Counted from the first letter of the stretch, positions 36,571 to 44,959 are shown. The stretch is 51,705 bases of DNA from Acidobacteria bacterium 13_1_20CM_3_53_8 (GCA_001920415.1 MNJR01000078.1:1-51705); one strand, 5' to 3'. Notes: generated by a model not told the origin, from the letters alone. Numbers and translations: made by a program.

Positions 36571-36973
36571 GATTCTCACCTATGTTGACGCTTCCATTCT
36601 GATTTACGCTGCCACCAAACCGAGTGCTGCAACCTTCGCCAGACGCCTTCGTGCTTTGCAGGTTCTCAGTGACCCTGACCGCGAATTCGTCGCCAGTGCG
36701 TATCTACGGCTCGAAGTCTTACCCATCCCCAACTATTTCAATAAGCGGCGCGAGACTACTTTCTACGAAAAGTTCTTCAGCAATGTTACGCAATGGGCTG
36801 ACACTTCTGCGCTAATTGCGCCTGCCTACTCAATCGCCTGTCAATACGGATTAGGCGCGTTGGACGCGCTCCACGTCGCAGCCGCCGATAGTTTCAAGGC
36901 GGAATTCGTTTCAGCCGAAAGACCGACGAAGCCAATCTATCGCGCTTATTCCAATATCACCTCAATTTATTAG
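36560..36973 (+). CDS. PIN-domain toxin (cassette 2)
   Basis: 137 residues. PIN acids: Asp in TYVDASILIYA, Glu in SAYLRLEVLPIP, and Asp in LGALDALHVAAAD. It looks like a VapC-type RNase. The second 3'-end copy starts about four bases after its stop. Confidence 0.85.
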   Translation: MANKILTYVDASILIYAATKPSAATFARRLRALQVLSDPDREFVASAYLRLEVLPIPNYFNKRRETTFYEKFFSNVTQWADTSALIAPAYSIACQYGLGALDALHVAAADSFKAEFVSAERPTKPIYRAYSNITSIY

Positions 36974-36976
36974 CTT

Positions 36977-37054
36977 CGCCGCCAGATTGACGAGTTGGTT
37001 TACGAGTTATACGAGTTGACGGCAGATGAGATTGCTATTGTCGAGGACAATTGA
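36977..37054 (+). repeat. Copy 2 of the restriction-modification gene 3' end
   Basis: 78 bases encoding RQIDELVYELYELTADEIA and ending at a stop (VEDN). It matches the terminal part of the gene at 35606 almost base for base. The upstream part seen in copy 1 is absent. Its end (TTGAGG) may also serve as the SD of the next gene. Confidence 0.9.
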
Positions 37055-37067
37055 GGTACTGCCGACC

Positions 37068-37316
37068 ATGACTTATCGCATCGAATTCAAGCCCCGCGCC
37101 GTCAAAGACCTCGACGCACTTGACAATTCGACAGCACGGCGTGTCTTGGAGAAGATTCGCGGGCTGGAAAACAATCTGGCGGGCGATGTGAAACGCTTGA
37201 CCAACTTCACGCCCGAATATCGTTTGCGCGTTGGAGATTACCGTGTGCTGTTTGAAATTGAAGGCGATCGCGTTATTATCTATCGCATTAAGCACCGCAG
37301 TCGTGCGTATTCATGA
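37068..37316 (+). CDS. RelE/ParE-family toxin (cassette 3)
   Basis: 82 residues: YRIEFKPRAVKDLDALD, RRVLEKIRGLENN, RLRVGDYRVLFEIEGDRVII, YRIKHRSRAY. This is the RelE fold with the usual C-terminal basic residues for mRNA cutting in the ribosome. The toxin is encoded before the antitoxin, the reverse of classical relBE. Confidence 0.9.
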   Translation: MTYRIEFKPRAVKDLDALDNSTARRVLEKIRGLENNLAGDVKRLTNFTPEYRLRVGDYRVLFEIEGDRVIIYRIKHRSRAYS

Positions 37317-37323
37317 GAGACTT

Positions 37324-37533
37324 ATGAGCAGACCTGATTTGCATCCCGAAATCCTGACCAAGAACGGCAGAAAAGAGTTTGCCGTCCTGCCCTACGAAGA
37401 GTTCATCGCGCTCCAGGAATGGCTCGCTGACATTGAAGATTTACTCGACCTGCGCGCTGCCAAAGACGCGGAGTACGATGCGCCAACCATCTCAATCAAT
37501 GAAATTGAGAGCCGACCGGACAAGTCTAACTGA
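37324..37533 (+). CDS. Phd/RelB-like antitoxin (cassette 3)
   Basis: 69 residues: HPEILTKNGRKEFAVLPYEEFIALQEWLADIEDLLDL resembles Phd/YefM-type antitoxins (KNGRKEFAVLPYEEF is the DNA-binding N-terminal part). ATG at 37324 lies seven bases after the toxin stop. The acidic C-terminus should wrap the toxin. Confidence 0.83.
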   Translation: MSRPDLHPEILTKNGRKEFAVLPYEEFIALQEWLADIEDLLDLRAAKDAEYDAPTISINEIESRPDKSN

Positions 37534-37542
37534 AACCCGCGC

Positions 37543-37618
37543 CCGCCAGATTGATAATCTCATTTACGAACTTTACGAGTTGACGGCGGATGAGATTGCC
37601 ATTGTCGAAAATGCTTGA
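37543..37618 (+). repeat. Copy 3 of the restriction-modification gene 3' end
   Basis: 76 bases encoding RQIDNLIYELYELTADEIA and ending at a stop (VENA), about nine bases after the antitoxin stop. A TATAAT box follows at 37635-37640, with TTGACA at 37615-37620 (spacing 14, short). Confidence 0.9.
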
Positions 37619-37677
37619 CATACCTTTTGTTTGTTATAATCAGGCAGTGCCAGAACGACTAGCGAAAGGAAAGCGTG

Positions 37678-37929
37678 ATGAGCCAAACTTTACAGTTAGA
37701 AATTTCGGATGAAACCTATCGCGCATTAACGGAGCGTGCCCGTCGCGAAGGCAAAACACCTGCTGAATTGAGCGCCGAGATAGTCAATCGTAGCCTTGAA
37801 AACTTGCAGGATGATCCGCTTGAAAAATTCATCGGCAAGATTGAAGGAGATATTCCTGTCTGGGCAGACCGTCACGATGAACTTCTGGGCGAGCAACTCG
37901 CACGCGAAATAAGAGGCGGGACAGAGTAA
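37678..37929 (+). CDS. Antitoxin of PIN module (cassette 4)
   Basis: 83 residues. A ribbon-helix-helix-like start (TLQLEISDETYRALTERARREGKTPAELSAEIV) typical of VapB-like or CopG-like antitoxins is followed by an acidic tail with FIGKIEGDIPVWADRHDELLG. GAAAGG precedes the ATG. The PIN gene starts four bases after its stop. Confidence 0.85.
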   Translation: MSQTLQLEISDETYRALTERARREGKTPAELSAEIVNRSLENLQDDPLEKFIGKIEGDIPVWADRHDELLGEQLAREIRGGTE

Positions 37930-37933
37930 CTTT

Positions 37934-38350
37934 GTGCGCTACTTTTTCGCAGACACCTCCGGTTGGGGCAACTTGATAAATGCGCGTGAACCTTTCCACG
38001 CGCGGGCGGCTCAACTTTACCGCGAACGCCGCGCGCAAGGTTATACAGTTCTCACCAGCAGTTACATTCTCTCCGAACTCATCTCGTTGATGACTAGCCC
38101 TCTTCGCATTCCTCGCGCGACAACAATCAATTTCATAGACAGCTTGAAGACTTCCGCTTATGTCGAAGTCGTGCACGTTGACGAAACGCTTGATATGGCT
38201 GCATGGCAACTATTAAAACAACGCCCGGACAAGCTGTGGAGTTTAGTTGACTGCGTGAGTTTTGTGTTAATGCAGCAGCGCGGCATAGATGAAGCGCTCA
38301 CGACCGACCACAACTTCGAGCAAGCCGGATTCACTCGCCTGCTCAAATAA
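37934..38350 (+). CDS. PIN-domain toxin (cassette 4)
   Basis: 138 residues from a GTG start. PIN residues: Asp in YFFADTSGWGNLI, Glu in SSYILSELISLM, Asp in WSLVDCVSFVLMQ, and Asp in EALTTDHNFEQAGF. It is closely related in plan to the broken PIN gene at 50137-50540 (WSLVDCISFVVMQ, EALTFDGDFTQAGF). The fourth 3'-end copy follows after 23 bases. Confidence 0.88.
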   Translation: MRYFFADTSGWGNLINAREPFHARAAQLYRERRAQGYTVLTSSYILSELISLMTSPLRIPRATTINFIDSLKTSAYVEVVHVDETLDMAAWQLLKQRPDKLWSLVDCVSFVLMQQRGIDEALTTDHNFEQAGFTRLLK

Positions 38351-38373
38351 ATTTATCGGCTATTTTGATACCT

Positions 38374-38453
38374 TCGACCGCCAGATTGATAATCTTGTCT
38401 ATGAACTTTACGAGTTGACGACCGCTGAGATTGCTATTGTTGAAAACTCCTGA
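38374..38453 (+). repeat. Copy 4 of the restriction-modification gene 3' end
   Basis: 80 bases encoding DRQIDNLVYELYELTTAEIA and a stop (VENS). The bases after the stop resemble those after copy 1 (23 of 32 identical by eye), including TAAAATC where copy 1 has TACAATC, so each unit may also carry a promoter. Confidence 0.9.
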
Positions 38454-38498
38454 CGCGATGTTAAAATCCGAACAGAGATCGGAAAGGAGAACCAAGCG

Positions 38499-38708
38499 AT
38501 GACCAGACGAGTTATTTTATATCCCGGCGAAGATGGTTACGTGGTCGCCGAAGTTCCGAGTCTGCCCGGTTGTGTCAGTCAGGGGAAGACACGTGATGAA
38601 GCGTTGGCGAACATACAGGAAGCCATCGCGCTACACATCGAAGTCCTGCAAGAGCGCGGCGAACCTTTGCCGGACGATCAAGTAGAGATGGTCGAGGTCG
38701 CCGCTTGA
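38499..38708 (+). CDS. hicB: HicB-family antitoxin (cassette 5)
   Basis: 69 residues, with AAAGGAG before the ATG. HicB fold: VILYPGEDGYVVAEVPSLPGCVSQGKTRDEALANI. It is the short form without a C-terminal DNA-binding domain. It is encoded before hicA, overlapping it by four bases. Confidence 0.92.
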   Translation: MTRRVILYPGEDGYVVAEVPSLPGCVSQGKTRDEALANIQEAIALHIEVLQERGEPLPDDQVEMVEVAA

Positions 38709-38926
38709 GCAAGCTCCCCGTCGTCTCAGGCGCGCAGTGCGTGAAGGCGCTAGAGAAAGCGGGCTTCGTCGTTTACAGGCAACGAGGTAGTCACATCACG
38801 TTGGTACGCGCTGACCCGAAGGCGCAAACAACCGTTCCCAATCACAAAGAACTTGATCGCGGCACACTCCGCGCGATCATCCGGCAAGCTGGCATGAGCG
38901 TGGATGAGTTCGTCGCCCTCCTATAA
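38705..38926 (+). CDS. hicA: HicA-family mRNA interferase toxin (cassette 5)
   Basis: 73 residues from TTG overlapping the hicB stop (TTGA). HicA signature: ALEKAGFVVYRQRGSHITLVR with the catalytic His in RGSH, then PNHKELDRGTLRAIIRQAGM. It is a dsRBD-like fold that cuts mRNA. The last 3'-end copy follows. Confidence 0.92.
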   Translation: MSKLPVVSGAQCVKALEKAGFVVYRQRGSHITLVRADPKAQTTVPNHKELDRGTLRAIIRQAGMSVDEFVALL

Positions 38927-38950
38927 CTTTAGAGCACGCACTAGGCGCAG

Positions 38951-39054
38951 CCAACATTTCTACGAAATCAAATGTGCTGCACTCTTTCTGCCAGATTGAC
39001 GAGTTGGTTTATGAGTTGTACGAGTTGACGGATGATGAGATTGCGATTATCTGA
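38951..39054 (+). repeat. Copy 5 (most diverged) of the restriction-modification gene 3' end
   Basis: 104 bases. The upstream part is recognisable but decayed (HFYEIKCAAL against DHYEAKCAAL), the frame is broken before QIDELV, and it ends early (DEIAII, stop). It is the farthest from the parent gene and the most eroded, as expected if it is the oldest. Confidence 0.82.
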
Positions 39055-39160
39055 GAGGTTTGAAACATCAAAAGGACACTACATTTTTCACTACATAGCC
39101 TTGACGTTACCGCGCCGAAAGCCCTCAATGCAGCACCCGCCGCAAGTGCTTGAAAAGAAG

Positions 39161-39236
39161 TGGCGTCCCGTACGGGATTCGAACCCGTGTTGCCGCCGTG
39201 AAAGGGCGGTGTCCTAGGCCCCTAGACGAACGGGAC
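39161..39236 (-). tRNA. tRNA-Glu (anticodon TTC)
   Basis: The 76-base cloverleaf includes an encoded CCA. Acceptor GTCCCGT/ACGGGAC, discriminator G, D-arm with TCGTCTAGGGGCC, anticodon stem CCGCC/GGCGG around CTTTCAC with TTC, and T-arm GGGTTCGAATCCC. It bounds the TA island on the right; tRNA genes are frequent island edges, but no tRNA fragment or integrase was seen on the other side. Confidence 0.96.
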
Positions 39237-39312
39237 GCAAAAATTATTAATCCAGAGGCGGAATTTCAAATTACAGTACGGTTGCTTGGGTGTCAACCGC
39301 GCGCGAAGGATG

Positions 39313-39626
39313 AAAAAAGATTGGAGTCTGCGGTAGCAGACGAAGAGAGTAAAGCCCCTGACGCGCGCCCGAAGGGCGTAGTCTGGGGATATGACGGGAA
39401 AACAGGTTGAGTCTGCGTGAGCAGACGGCAGACGTTTACGTTCCACACAAATGTTTGTCATCCGTTGCCTCTGCCGTGCGGCTAACGCAGACTCATTTAA
39501 TATTCTCATCCTATACCCCAGACTACGCTCGCGCTTCGTCAGGGGCTTTACTCTAATTGTCTGCTCGCGCAGACTCGTTGAGCGCTTTCTTTCAAATATT
39601 TCAACTGCGTAACATGAGTTAGTTAG
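39313..39626. repeat. 344-bp palindromic repeat family, copy B (left end truncated)
   Basis: The right end (CGTTGAGCGCTTTCTTTCAA ... GCGTAACATGAGTTAGT) is nearly identical to copy A. The internal AGTCTGCG-GCAGAC hairpins and GTAAAGCCCCTGACG blocks are shared with copy C. The outer left end motif is missing. Confidence 0.85.
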
Positions 39627-39681
39627 TGTGAAGCACTTAGACAACTCTTTTTCTGTCGAGAATGAACAGAGCTTGGAATCT

Positions 39682-40923
39682 TCAAGCGTTCTGTAATTCT
39701 TTCTTCACGTGCACGGGGCGGAAACCGAAGGCCATGATGCGCGCAGGGATGTTGCGTAGGAAAGGAATCTTCAAAAGTAGTCGCGCTAGAAAGGGAAGTC
39801 GCAGCGTTTGATTAGAGCGTAGTGCGGCGGCTATAACTTGCTCCTGAGCAAGCGCCTGGATTTTCTGAATAATCCGTGTAGGCCATTCGCGCTCGCGCTG
39901 CACTCTCTTAAGATCAGAAAGCTCTACACGGTGTTGCTTGAGAGGCTCGCTCAAGATATTTGCCGCTGCCACAGCGTCTTGAATTGCGTAGTTAATGCCT
40001 ACGCCGCCGATGGGCGACATGACGTGTGCGGCGTCGCCTATTAGAAGCAGGCCGGGCAAGTACCATTGTTTGACGCGGCTGGATTCGACCGAAAGCACGC
40101 TCACTTGCTTCCAATCCTGCAAAGCGTCAAGACGCAGCGCCATTTCGGGAATCATCTCCGCAATTGAGCGGCGCAACTCGCCCAATCCTGCTGCATGAAT
40201 CTGCTGATAAGTACCTTTGAGAATGACGTAAGCGATCTGCCATTGGTCAAGCCTGTCAAGCATGACCAGGGCGTGGCCGCGACCGAAGCGCGCCAGTACG
40301 CCTTCAGGATCATAGGCTTTGCGCTCTATGCGAAACCACAGAACGTCCATAGGCGGCGAAGTCTTGACGAGTTCAAATCCTGCAAGACGACGCACGCGAG
40401 ACGAGCGACCGTCAGCGCCAACCGTTAAAGTAGCGCGCACCTCGTGCCAGCCGTCGTGTGCGCGATAGCGTACGCCGCGAATCATCCCGTCCTCTTTAAT
40501 CAACTCCTGCACGCTTGCGCCCATCACAAGCCTGAAATTTTCGTATCGTTTAGCTTCCTCTGTGATGAACTCAAGAAACTCGGCCTGCGGGAGCATCATT
40601 ATGTAAGGGAAGCGCGTCTTCAGTCGCCTGAAATCGGCGACAGTGATAGGCCCTGTGGGAGTCATGAAAGTCGCCGTGTGAATCTTGCTGTGACGAAGAC
40701 TATGCAGGCGCTCGGCTAAGCCAAGCTCGTACATGATTTCAAGCACGGAAGGATGTATTGTGTCGCCGCGAAAGTCCCGGTCGAAATCCTCATGCGCTTC
40801 CAGAAGAGTGACAGGGATTTTTGCGCGCGCAAGAAGAAGGGAGAGGATTGCCCCGGCTGGGCCTCCGCCCACAACGCAGCAACCTGTTTCCTGTACATCA
40901 ATGACGACTTGATTGGCCGCCAA
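39682..40923 (-). CDS. FAD-dependent monooxygenase (PHBH-type)
   Basis: 413 residues. The N-terminal dinucleotide-binding motif CVVGGGPAGAILSLLLAR, the second FAD motif TLTVGADGRSSRVRR (DG motif), and LLLIGDAAHVMSPIGGVGIN (GD motif) place it in the class A flavin monooxygenase/geranylgeranyl reductase-like group. The substrate cannot be told. The gene is preceded on the same strand by the 40961 gene, 37 bases away, so the two may form an operon. Confidence 0.88.
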   Translation of the reverse strand: MAANQVVIDVQETGCCVVGGGPAGAILSLLLARAKIPVTLLEAHEDFDRDFRGDTIHPSVLEIMYELGLAERLHSLRHSKIHTATFMTPTGPITVADFRRLKTRFPYIMMLPQAEFLEFITEEAKRYENFRLVMGASVQELIKEDGMIRGVRYRAHDGWHEVRATLTVGADGRSSRVRRLAGFELVKTSPPMDVLWFRIERKAYDPEGVLARFGRGHALVMLDRLDQWQIAYVILKGTYQQIHAAGLGELRRSIAEMIPEMALRLDALQDWKQVSVLSVESSRVKQWYLPGLLLIGDAAHVMSPIGGVGINYAIQDAVAAANILSEPLKQHRVELSDLKRVQREREWPTRIIQKIQALAQEQVIAAALRSNQTLRLPFLARLLLKIPFLRNIPARIMAFGFRPVHVKKELQNA

Positions 40924-40960
40924 CTCTCTTTCTTTTCGTCCGGGCTAATCGCAGCTTCGA

Positions 40961-41773
40961 TTAGTGGAAGAATCTAGGGTCAAGGTCTACGTTGTGCTGA
41001 TACTCTGTGATTGTGCCTGTGATCGTGCCGACCGTGCTCTGTTGCAGTATGGGATAGGTCACGACCTGTTTGAACTTGAATGGCAGTTTGACGCCTTCAA
41101 CGTCCCTGAAATCCCACGTCTCGAAATAGAAATCAATGATGTTGTCATCCTCGCCATGCGGTACGATTTCGTTTGTGAAAGCGCCCTGCGGCTTTGTTAT
41201 CTCCAGCCGACCGTAATCTGTGCGCAGCCACATGAAATTCTGCGTGTCGAAGTAGAGCTTCATCACGGGGCCGGACTTACGTTTGACTTCCACAATGTAA
41301 GCCGGGCGATCATTAACTTTCTTCGTTCCCTTGGCTGTGAACTTAGCGTCCTCTGGAGGGTTCAGAAGCAGACTGTAGAGCGAAATGCTATTGAACATAA
41401 GCCCAGAGGCCAGCATGTCGCCGTATTTGCTTTGCACCAGATTGACCCCGCGCGGAAAGTTCGGACGCATGAAATAGTCCGATCCGTTATAGCCAAAATT
41501 CCAGGAGTAACGTTGAAAAGCATAGACGGCTCCGACCCGTTTTGAATCCGATGCTATGGCAAAATTGGCTTCCAACTCTGCCTCCTTCTTCACTGTGCCG
41601 AGAGCCACGCGCGACTTGAAGCTCATAAGCTTTTGCTTGCCGCCTGCTGCTTCGAAATGCTTATTGAGAATCTCTTCGGCAGTGAGCTGCGGAGCTTGAT
41701 CTGACGCAGACGCGTTGAGGGAGAAGGAAACGATAGCGAGCGTGAAAAAAATAGCGATCAGATATTTTTTCAT
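40961..41773 (-). CDS. Periplasmic outer-membrane lipoprotein-sorting-like protein
   Basis: 270 residues with a signal peptide (IAIFFTLAIVSFSLNASA). Mature N-terminus LTAEEILNKHFEAAGGKQKL and repeated beta strands (PAYIVEVKRKSGPVMKLYFD; VKLPFKFKQVVTYP) match the LolA/LolB-like barrel type common in acidobacterial secreted proteins. It probably binds a lipid or lipoprotein in the periplasm; the partner is not known. Confidence 0.75.
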   Translation of the reverse strand: MKKYLIAIFFTLAIVSFSLNASASDQAPQLTAEEILNKHFEAAGGKQKLMSFKSRVALGTVKKEAELEANFAIASDSKRVGAVYAFQRYSWNFGYNGSDYFMRPNFPRGVNLVQSKYGDMLASGLMFNSISLYSLLLNPPEDAKFTAKGTKKVNDRPAYIVEVKRKSGPVMKLYFDTQNFMWLRTDYGRLEITKPQGAFTNEIVPHGEDDNIIDFYFETWDFRDVEGVKLPFKFKQVVTYPILQQSTVGTITGTITEYQHNVDLDPRFFH

Positions 41774-41825
41774 ATGTCACCTCCGGCTCAAGAGTGTAAT
41801 CGAAACTGATGCTGGTCGGCAACAG

Positions 41826-42298
41826 TGAGAAGGCAAAAGGTAAAAGTAAAAAGGCAAAAGGAAGGCCGCAGACCGCTTTTACAGATTTAGTAACTCATGT
41901 CACGCAGTTGAAATGTTTGAAAGAAAGCGAGAATGAGTCTGCGTTAGCAGACGAAGAGAGTAAAGCCCCTGACGAAGCGCGAGCGGAGTCTGGGGTATAG
42001 ATTGAGAAAATTAGTTAGAGTCTGCGTAAGCAGACGGCAGATGTTTGAGTTCTCTGCAAATATCTTTCATCACGCTCTTCTGCCGTCTGCTTACGCAGAC
42101 TCTATTGCTTGTGATGAACGTTTCCCCAGACTACGCCCTACGGGCTTCGTCAGGGGCTACAATCTGGCCGCCTGCTTGCGCAGGCTCATTCGGGCGACTT
42201 CGACAAAGTTACTGCTGCGTAACATCAGTTAGTAAGTATTAATAGAGATGCTTTTCGCTTTATCCCTTTTGCCTTTTACCTTTTTACTTTTGCCTTTC
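41826..42298. repeat. AAAGGCAAAAGG-type hairpin split by an inserted element
   Basis: The left arm (41826-41866) and right arm (42252-42298) are reverse-complementary runs of AAAGGCAAAAGGTAAAAG units. An intact hairpin of the same kind lies at 44960-45060 with a short loop. Here the loop is replaced by the 345-bp element copy C, so the element probably landed inside an existing hairpin. Confidence 0.75.
41889..42233. repeat. 344-bp palindromic repeat family, copy C (inverted relative to A)
   Basis: The left end AGTAACTCATGTCACGCAGT matches the reverse complement of the right ends of copies A and B, and the right end (ACTGCTGCGTAACATCAGTT) is the reverse complement of copy A's left end. Internal hairpins AGTCTGCGTAAGCAGAC and blocks GTAAAGCCCCTGACGAAG / CTTCGTCAGGGGC are shared. 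No protein is encoded. Confidence 0.87.
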
Positions 42299-42484
42299 AT
42301 TGTGGTGTACGTGAAATTTTTCTGCAAGCTTTTCGACGAAGAGGCGTTCTAGCTTCGGAGTCGAAACACCGAAGCTACACCGAGACTCCGCACCGAAAAC
42401 TTTACCCTCGCAAGAAATGGAACGCGCAGGAAGAGTTTCAAGTCCGCGCGCGTGCAATCGAATTCTGTCTAGCGGAGGAGATTT

Positions 42485-44956
42485 ATGAATAGCAAGCCCT
42501 TTAACAAATTTGCATTCACGATAGCCATTGCGTTGGCCGCAATCGCAATTTATGCAGCTTCACTTAAGACCATTACGGTCGTGCGGGCTGAAACCAATCA
42601 GGTGACGCAAGGCGCGCTACAGGCTGTTGACCCGCAAGGGCGTTCGCGCGGCGTGTGCCCTCTGAAACACACAGACGTGAAAGCTGAGATAAGCGGTTTT
42701 CTCTCTCGCGTCACGGTCACACAGGAGTTTGAAAACCCTTTCAACGAAAAGATAGAAGCAGTTTACGTTTTTCCGCTCCCTCAATCGGCAGCCGTGGACG
42801 ATATGACAATGCACGTGGGCACGCGCACCGTTAAGGGAAAGATAATGCGGCGCGAAGAGGCGCAGGCCGTTTACGAAGCAGCGCGAGCGGGCGGCCATGT
42901 TGCGAGCCTGCTGGATCAGGAGCGCCCCAATATCTTCACTCAATCCGTAGCCAACATAATGCCGGGCGAGAAGGTGACTATCGAAATAAGCTATGTCGAG
43001 ACACTGAAGTATGAAGATGGAACTTACCAGTTCTCGTTTCCAATGGTAGTTGGGCCACGTTATATTCCGGGCGCGGCTACGGGAAGACAATCTAATGGAT
43101 TCTCGCCAGACACTACACAAGTGCCGGACGCATCGCGTATCACGCCGCGCCCGGCACCGGCAGGAATGCGAGCCGGACATGACATCTCCATAGAAATAAC
43201 GCTGGACGCAGGCGTGCCGGTTGAGAACGTCTCGTCAAGCAATCACGAGATTGATGTCCAGAGGACGAATGATTCGAGCGCAATCGTCAAGCTTAAGAAT
43301 CAGGATGAGATTCCCAACAGAGATTTCGTATTGAAATACGATGTGGCGGGGCGACGAATAGAAGATGCTCTGCTCACACATCACGATGCGCAGGGCGGTT
43401 TCTTCACATTTATACTTCAGCCGCCAGAGCGCGTGACTGTTGAAGATGTAACACCGAAAGAGCTTGTATTTGTGCTGGACACATCCGGCTCTATGGAAGG
43501 CTTTCCTATAGAGAAAGCTAAAGAGACTATGAAGTTGGCGCTTCAAGGGCTTTATCCCCGCGACACTTTCAACCTGATAACATTCGCTGGCGACACGCAC
43601 GTTCTCTTCCCGCAGCCTGTTCCTGCAACAGAGGAGAATTTAAGAAAGGCGCAGGAATTTCTTGAAGGACAACGCGGAGGCGGTGGAACAGAGATGATGC
43701 AGGCAATCAAGACTGCGCTTGATCCATCGGACGCGCAGGATCACGTTCGCATAGTCTGCTTCATGACGGACGGCTACGTTGGCAACGACATGGAGATTAT
43801 CTCTGAAGTTCAGAAGCACCCGAACGCTCGCGTCTTTTCCTTTGGAATTGGTAGCTCTGTGAACCATTTCTTGCTAGACAACATGGCCGAGTACGGACGT
43901 GGCGAAGTTGAATATGTGGGACTCAACGATGACGGCTCAGCCGCCGCACGCCGTTTCCACGAGCGTGTGCGTAACCCTCTTCTAACGGACATCTCGGTTG
44001 ATTGGAGCGGCCTGAAAGTTTCAGACGTTTACCCGCAAAGAATCCCTGATCTATTTAGCGCGAAACCCGTCGTCCTGACGGGAAGGTACACTGCTGGCGG
44101 TCACGGCGTAATTCGATTGAAGGGGAAGATGGGCGGCAGAGATTTCGTAAGGGAAATTCCCGTTGACCTGCCGGAATCGGAACCGCAGCATGATGTGATA
44201 GCAACGCTATGGGCGCGCACGCGCATTGATGATCTGATGGGGCAGGATATGAGCGGCATTCAACAGGGGCATGCGCGCGCAGACGTTCAGCAGACTATCA
44301 CTCAGCTTGGTCTGAAATATCGTTTGATGACGCAGTTCACTTCGTTCGTCGCGGTCGAAGAGATGACGGTGACAGACGGTGGCGTGCCTCGCCGCGTTGA
44401 TGTTCCCATTGAAATACCTGCGGGCGTCAGCCGCTCAGGCATCTTCGGTGAAAATGCAGCAGATGCTGCCTCGACGGAATCCACAGGCGCAGGACTTGGC
44501 GGGACAGCAAACATGCGCTCGCGCCGCACTGCTGGTAGAGTGACGAACGCGCCTATGTCCAGCCCTACGGCGACTGCTCAGATAGCCGCGCGTGCCAATG
44601 AGGAAGATGGAAGAGTTGATAGAGCAGAGACGCGTAGGTTGTCGCGCACAGAGCGTGAGCGACTTCAGCTTCAGACTAAGATGCACCCGGCAATCTCAGC
44701 GCTCGTCGAGCGATTGAGGCGCAGAGTGTCGCATGCGGGAGCGGACGAAGCTAACTTTGTACACGGCGGCAAAGCTAATGTGCAGGTCTGGCTCAATACG
44801 AAATCGCCAGAAATTATCGCGCAGCTTAAACGGTTGGGATTTGAAGTCGTGCTAGACCCGCAAACTTCCAACCTTGTCATAGGGCGCATAGCAATCGAAA
44901 AACTCGACGCGCTCGTGCGGCTCAACGTCGTGCGCTACGTTGCCCCGCAAATGTAG
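42485..44956 (+). CDS. VIT and von Willebrand A domain surface protein
   Basis: 823 residues, with GGAGGAG before the ATG. A signal/anchor segment (FAFTIAIALAAIAIYAA) is followed by a VIT domain (VTVTQEFENPFNEKIEAVYVF, KIMRREEAQAVYEAAR), then a vWA domain with an intact MIDAS (VLDTSGSM from Asp332; GGGTEM; MTDGYVGND). The family usually acts as an extracellular adhesion or inter-alpha-trypsin-inhibitor-like protein and is sometimes sortase-linked; no sortase or LPXTG motif is seen. A disordered Ala/Thr/Arg region and a C-terminal alpha/beta domain (ANVQVWLNTKSPEIIAQL) end it. Confidence 0.88.
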   Translation: MNSKPFNKFAFTIAIALAAIAIYAASLKTITVVRAETNQVTQGALQAVDPQGRSRGVCPLKHTDVKAEISGFLSRVTVTQEFENPFNEKIEAVYVFPLPQSAAVDDMTMHVGTRTVKGKIMRREEAQAVYEAARAGGHVASLLDQERPNIFTQSVANIMPGEKVTIEISYVETLKYEDGTYQFSFPMVVGPRYIPGAATGRQSNGFSPDTTQVPDASRITPRPAPAGMRAGHDISIEITLDAGVPVENVSSSNHEIDVQRTNDSSAIVKLKNQDEIPNRDFVLKYDVAGRRIEDALLTHHDAQGGFFTFILQPPERVTVEDVTPKELVFVLDTSGSMEGFPIEKAKETMKLALQGLYPRDTFNLITFAGDTHVLFPQPVPATEENLRKAQEFLEGQRGGGGTEMMQAIKTALDPSDAQDHVRIVCFMTDGYVGNDMEIISEVQKHPNARVFSFGIGSSVNHFLLDNMAEYGRGEVEYVGLNDDGSAAARRFHERVRNPLLTDISVDWSGLKVSDVYPQRIPDLFSAKPVVLTGRYTAGGHGVIRLKGKMGGRDFVREIPVDLPESEPQHDVIATLWARTRIDDLMGQDMSGIQQGHARADVQQTITQLGLKYRLMTQFTSFVAVEEMTVTDGGVPRRVDVPIEIPAGVSRSGIFGENAADAASTESTGAGLGGTANMRSRRTAGRVTNAPMSSPTATAQIAARANEEDGRVDRAETRRLSRTERERLQLQTKMHPAISALVERLRRRVSHAGADEANFVHGGKANVQVWLNTKSPEIIAQLKRLGFEVVLDPQTSNLVIGRIAIEKLDALVRLNVVRYVAPQM

Positions 44957-44959
44957 GAA

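Noticed and set aside
37615-37640. Strong sigma-70 promoter TTGACA-TATAAT
   Set aside because: The boxes are good but only 14 bases apart; kept only as part of a weaker promoter idea.
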